The translations under genes were made by a program, and so were the position numbers. Positions 10,697-12,301 of a DNA stretch of 12,301 nt are shown piece by piece. Location: contig ASNI01000009.1 in NCBI GenBank assembly GCA_000404785.1, forward strand, positions 1 through 12,301. The letters run 5' to 3'. The notes beneath the pieces were generated by a model. It was not told where the DNA came from, made no database searches, and worked only from the letters and a program-made list of their open reading frames with translations. This DNA comes from Cloacimonetes bacterium SCGC AAA252-N17 (lineage in GTDB: Bacteria > Cloacimonadota > Cloacimonadia > JGIOTU-2). How positions within the stretch are numbered: the stretch's first letter is position 1; each line of letters opens with the position of its first letter.

Positions 10697-10835
10697 AAGA
10701 ATTATTTTGTCACAAGCTTGCCAAGGCGTAGTCCCGACCTGCGGGACGAAGACTGGACAGGTCACGTCGTCCTGTCGGGGCGTAGCGTAGCGAAGACTGA
10801 AGTGTATCGGAGACGGATCGCAGAGCTTGTGATAA

Positions 10836-10948
10836 GTGATTCGAAAACTACTCAACTTAAGACATGCTCTCCGACATGTCTCAAGTTTCATGATCAGACT
10901 TGCTTCGTGGCGAAGCATGAAGCGAGAATGTGCCAATCCTCGAATCAC
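10836..10948. repeat. Multi-branched inverted-repeat element 2
   Basis: GTGATTCGA (10836-10844) pairs with TCGAATCAC (10940-10948). It encloses a 13-position stem with one mismatch (10854-10866 with 10875-10887, loop CTCTCCGA) and a perfect 7-bp hairpin TGCTTCG/CGAAGCA with a three-base loop (10901-10917). Confidence 0.55.
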
Positions 10949-11048
10949 ACTTTTAACCCGCGAAATCTGTTTTTATTTCACAGGTCATTGCATTTGCTGC
11001 GATTCAAGTCTTTATCTGAGCAGTCAGGGACCACTCCTTGTGATTGAT

Positions 11049-11111
11049 ATTGTCAGTCTGAGCCTGTCGAAGACTGCACACTCTTCACACTTCGACAAGC
11101 TCAGTGTGACA
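11049..11111. repeat. 23-base inverted repeat within copy A
   Basis: Bases 11049-11071 are complementary to 11089-11111 at 20 of 23 positions, around a 17-base loop. The core CTGAGCCTGTCGAAG and CTTCGACAAGCTCAG is a sequence seen in dispersed palindromic repeats of many bacterial genomes. It is absent from copy B, so it probably arrived as its own small element. Confidence 0.6.
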
Positions 11112-11123
11112 ATGTTTTATATG

Positions 11124-11158
11124 TAAAAAAAAGAAGGTGAGAGTGGCAATTCTCACCT
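11124..11158 (-). terminator. Terminator-like hairpin in repeat copy A
   Basis: AAGGTGAGA (11133-11141) and TCTCACCTT (11150-11158) form a perfect 9-bp stem with loop GTGGCAAT. On the minus strand it is followed by CTTTTTTTT-type sequence (11132-11124). It has all marks of an intrinsic terminator for minus-strand transcription but no gene directly upstream on that strand, which fits a duplicated copy. Confidence 0.55.
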
Positions 11159-11179
11159 TTGGGATAATTATTTTGTCCT

Positions 11180-11358
11180 TCAACTTAAGACATGCTCTCC
11201 GACCAGTCTACGCTCCGCTCCGCCCTGGCAGGCATGTCTCAAGATTTCGATATCTGAGCAGTCAGGGACCACCCCCTGACTGTTTGTTGTGTGTCATGGA
11301 ATGGTCCATGACACCTCGAATGTTTAAAAAAAGAAGGCGAGAATGGCATTCTCAGCTT
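11180..11358. repeat. Composite repeat, copy B
   Basis: It repeats the blocks of copy A: 24 identical bases at 11180-11203, 22 identical bases at 11251-11272, and the A-run plus hairpin at 11326-11358. The stem of block 1 (11184-11194 with 11233-11243) has a 38-base GC-rich loop where copy A has eight bases. Two further stems are perfect: CAGTCAGGG/CCCTGACTG (11259-11282) and GTGTCATGGA/TCCATGACAC (11291-11314, loop ATGG). Confidence 0.6.
11326..11358 (-). terminator. Terminator of the AT-rich membrane protein gene
   Basis: GAGAAT (11339-11344) pairs with ATTCTC (11348-11353) over loop GGC, with an outer four-pair stem (11333-11336 with 11356-11359) after a 2x2 internal loop. On the minus strand seven Ts follow (11332-11326). 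It starts about ten bases after the stop at 11368. It is homologous to the hairpin at 11124-11158. Confidence 0.6.
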
Positions 11359-11367
11359 TTAACTTAG

Positions 11368-12180
11368 CTACTCTTTATGTCTTTTTTCAAGAATTAATTG
11401 AGCTACTAATGATATTAGTAAAGGTGTTAAAATATAAAGTATTATAATAGAGATTGTTTTTGTTTTAAATGGCCATTCATGTAATTGCCTGAAGTATTCG
11501 TATCTTTTGTATAAATAATTTACATAATTTAGGTTGGTGTTAATTTCGCCTGAAGTATTTTTATTATATAATTTGTTTTTTGAGATAATATCATTAATTT
11601 TTGTGTTGAAATTTGAAATTTCAGCATTATTTTTTTCAATCAACTCATATTTTGTGGTGTGCATTATTTTATGAATTGGTTGTAAAGGAATAAGAGTTAA
11701 AAAAATTAAAATTATAGGATAAATCCACCACAAAAATTTATCTGTAAATTTGTACTGTAATTGTTCCTTATGGAAAATCCATGCAAATATTGAAAAAAAC
11801 ACTAAAATAGAAAAGAATAATATTATATTACCAATTAAATTAGTGAAATATGAAAATCCACCAAAATTAGCTTGATTAAAATAATTATAGATTAGAATTT
11901 TACTGTTTCCCAACTTGTAGATAAAATATATTATAATAAGAGTTTTGAGACTAATCAACCATATAAGAAAATAATCTACTGCAATCATGAAAATCCGAAT
12001 TATACAAGCAAATCTACTGACTCCCCAATCCCACCAATAACAAAATTTATCTGTCTTTCTATCATTTTGAATATTCAATTGATGGATAATTACACCAATT
12101 GTAATGATTCCGGAAATAACATAAAGTACTACATGGTTTGATAAAAATTGAGTTTTTCTTATTTCTGATAAGAGTAACAA
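11368..12180 (-). CDS. Multi-pass membrane protein of unknown function
   Basis: I do not recognise this protein. From a TTG at 12180 it has 270 residues, rich in Ile, Leu, Phe, Asn and Lys, and its DNA is clearly more AT-rich than that of the other genes here. Hydrophobic segments lie at about 16-34, 58-90 (one or two helices), 107-136, 149-167 and 242-264. A hydrophilic stretch at about 170-240 (KYELIEKNNAEISNFNTK, then YLYKRYEYFRQLHEWPFKTK) sits between the last two helices. The layout suggests an integral inner-membrane protein with one large soluble loop; a transport-permease-like role is only a guess. There is no ATG and no ribosome binding site at the TTG. The frame stays open upstream to 12243, where a TAA occurs, so the true start may be a rare codon in 12181-12243 or the 5' end may be damaged. 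Base composition suggests acquisition by transfer. Confidence 0.6.
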   Translation of the reverse strand: MLLLSEIRKTQFLSNHVVLYVISGIITIGVIIHQLNIQNDRKTDKFCYWWDWGVSRFACIIRIFMIAVDYFLIWLISLKTLIIIYFIYKLGNSKILIYNYFNQANFGGFSYFTNLIGNIILFFSILVFFSIFAWIFHKEQLQYKFTDKFLWWIYPIILIFLTLIPLQPIHKIMHTTKYELIEKNNAEISNFNTKINDIISKNKLYNKNTSGEINTNLNYVNYLYKRYEYFRQLHEWPFKTKTISIIILYILTPLLISLVAQLILEKRHKE

Positions 12181-12269
12181 AACATCTGACGATGCAATAA
12201 TATTATTATCTATCAGTTTAATAATTAATAAATTTCCACTTTTAATTACTTAGGTTCAAGTTTTTATTG
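12181..12269. other. AT-rich region upstream of the membrane protein, no separate gene
   Basis: On the minus strand the membrane-protein frame continues open from 12180 to 12243 without ATG, GTG or TTG, then meets TAA. No clear promoter or Shine-Dalgarno motif is visible. Confidence 0.4.
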
Positions 12270-12301
12270 CAACAAACTTACAAAAAAGGATAAGTTTGTT
12301 G
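12270..12301. repeat. Perfect 11-bp inverted repeat at the window edge
   Basis: CAACAAACTTA (12270-12280) and TAAGTTTGTTG (12291-12301) are exact reverse complements around the ten-base loop CAAAAAAGGA. The right arm ends exactly at the window end, so it may be longer. It could be a terminator for a neighbour or a repeat end; no T-tract is visible on the minus strand. Confidence 0.6.

Larger units (their letters stand above)
10852..11158. repeat. Composite repeat, copy A
   Basis: Three blocks recur in the same order in copy B: a 24-base identical block at 10852-10875, a 22-base identical block at 11013-11034, and a terminator-like A-run plus hairpin at 11124-11158. Copy A carries extra sequence between blocks, including the 23-base inverted repeat at 11049-11111. 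Confidence 0.6.
10560..11367. repeat. Palindrome-rich intergenic repeat island
   Basis: About 800 bases hold no credible gene. Small open frames exist on both strands but lack ribosome binding sites and recognisable products. The region is built from inverted repeats: GTCCCG/CGGGAC (10731-10747), GACAGG/CCTGTC (10756-10776), a 12-base palindrome at 10672-10683 and several larger folds listed separately. Two partial copies of one composite unit lie at about 10852-11158 and 11180-11358. The piece near 10565-10615, with a GGATTCCCG start and an AATGACA end, resembles dispersed intergenic repeats seen in many bacterial genomes. Confidence 0.65.

Noticed and set aside
10836..11358. CRISPR array.
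   Set aside because: The repeats occur only twice, with very unequal spacing and no regular spacers, and no cas gene is present.
10419..11367. Small open frames on both strands after the NTPase gene as possible novel proteins.
   Set aside because: They run through palindromic repeats, lack ribosome binding sites and overlap one another in several frames; only the Sel1-like fragment has protein-like sequence.
10560..11367. Retron or group II intron RNA.
   Set aside because: There are structured repeats but no reverse transcriptase frame and no recognisable domain V-like hairpin.

Overview
The window looks like chromosomal DNA of a bacterium. It carries bacterial-type 16S, 23S and 5S rRNA, a 16S 3' end with an intact anti-Shine-Dalgarno (CCTCC), AAGGAG-like ribosome binding sites, and proteins with Sec or lipoprotein signals. 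The 16S and 23S are typical in length but diverge from textbook sequences at several places, for example GTCGAGAAT after the universal GGGAGGCAGCA block. This suggests a poorly sampled or uncultivated lineage. A candidate phylum near the FCB group, such as Cloacimonadota, is possible, but I cannot assign it without a database.

Layout. Positions 262-2317 (+) hold tpiA and serS, four bases apart. A full rRNA operon follows on the same strand with no visible terminator between: promoter about 2352-2379, 16S 2519-4072, tRNA-Ile(GAT), tRNA-Ala(TGC), 23S 4373-7332, 5S 7386-7505. Each rRNA is flanked by complementary leader and trailer segments that form processing stems. The 5S stem runs into a T-tract, and a second terminator shares a 19-base direct repeat with it.

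Positions 7623-9703 (-) hold two genes. A Cache-domain lipoprotein (9176-9703) lies upstream. Downstream is a secreted or membrane protein (7623-9056) with a signal peptide, an SH3-like segment, about three membrane helices and a split CxxC/CxxC zinc-ribbon tail. The second gene has a strong ribosome binding site and ATG but a TAA at codon 3, while the rest of the frame is open. At 9877-10398 (+) is a THEP1-type P-loop NTPase.

Positions 10399-11367 hold no intact gene. They contain a frameshifted remnant of a Sel1/TPR-like gene and a dense island of palindromes, including two partial copies of a composite repeat ending in terminator-like hairpins. Positions 11368-12180 (-) encode an AT-rich multi-pass membrane protein of unknown function without an ATG start, and the window closes on a perfect 11-bp inverted repeat.

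The first 7.5 kb is a conserved housekeeping block for glycolysis and translation. The rest is accessory: possible envelope sensing, one NTPase, gene decay and repeat accumulation. I see no CRISPR array, transposase, toxin-antitoxin pair or recognised defence system. The least explained features are the codon-3 stop in the zinc-ribbon membrane gene and the folded repeat island.
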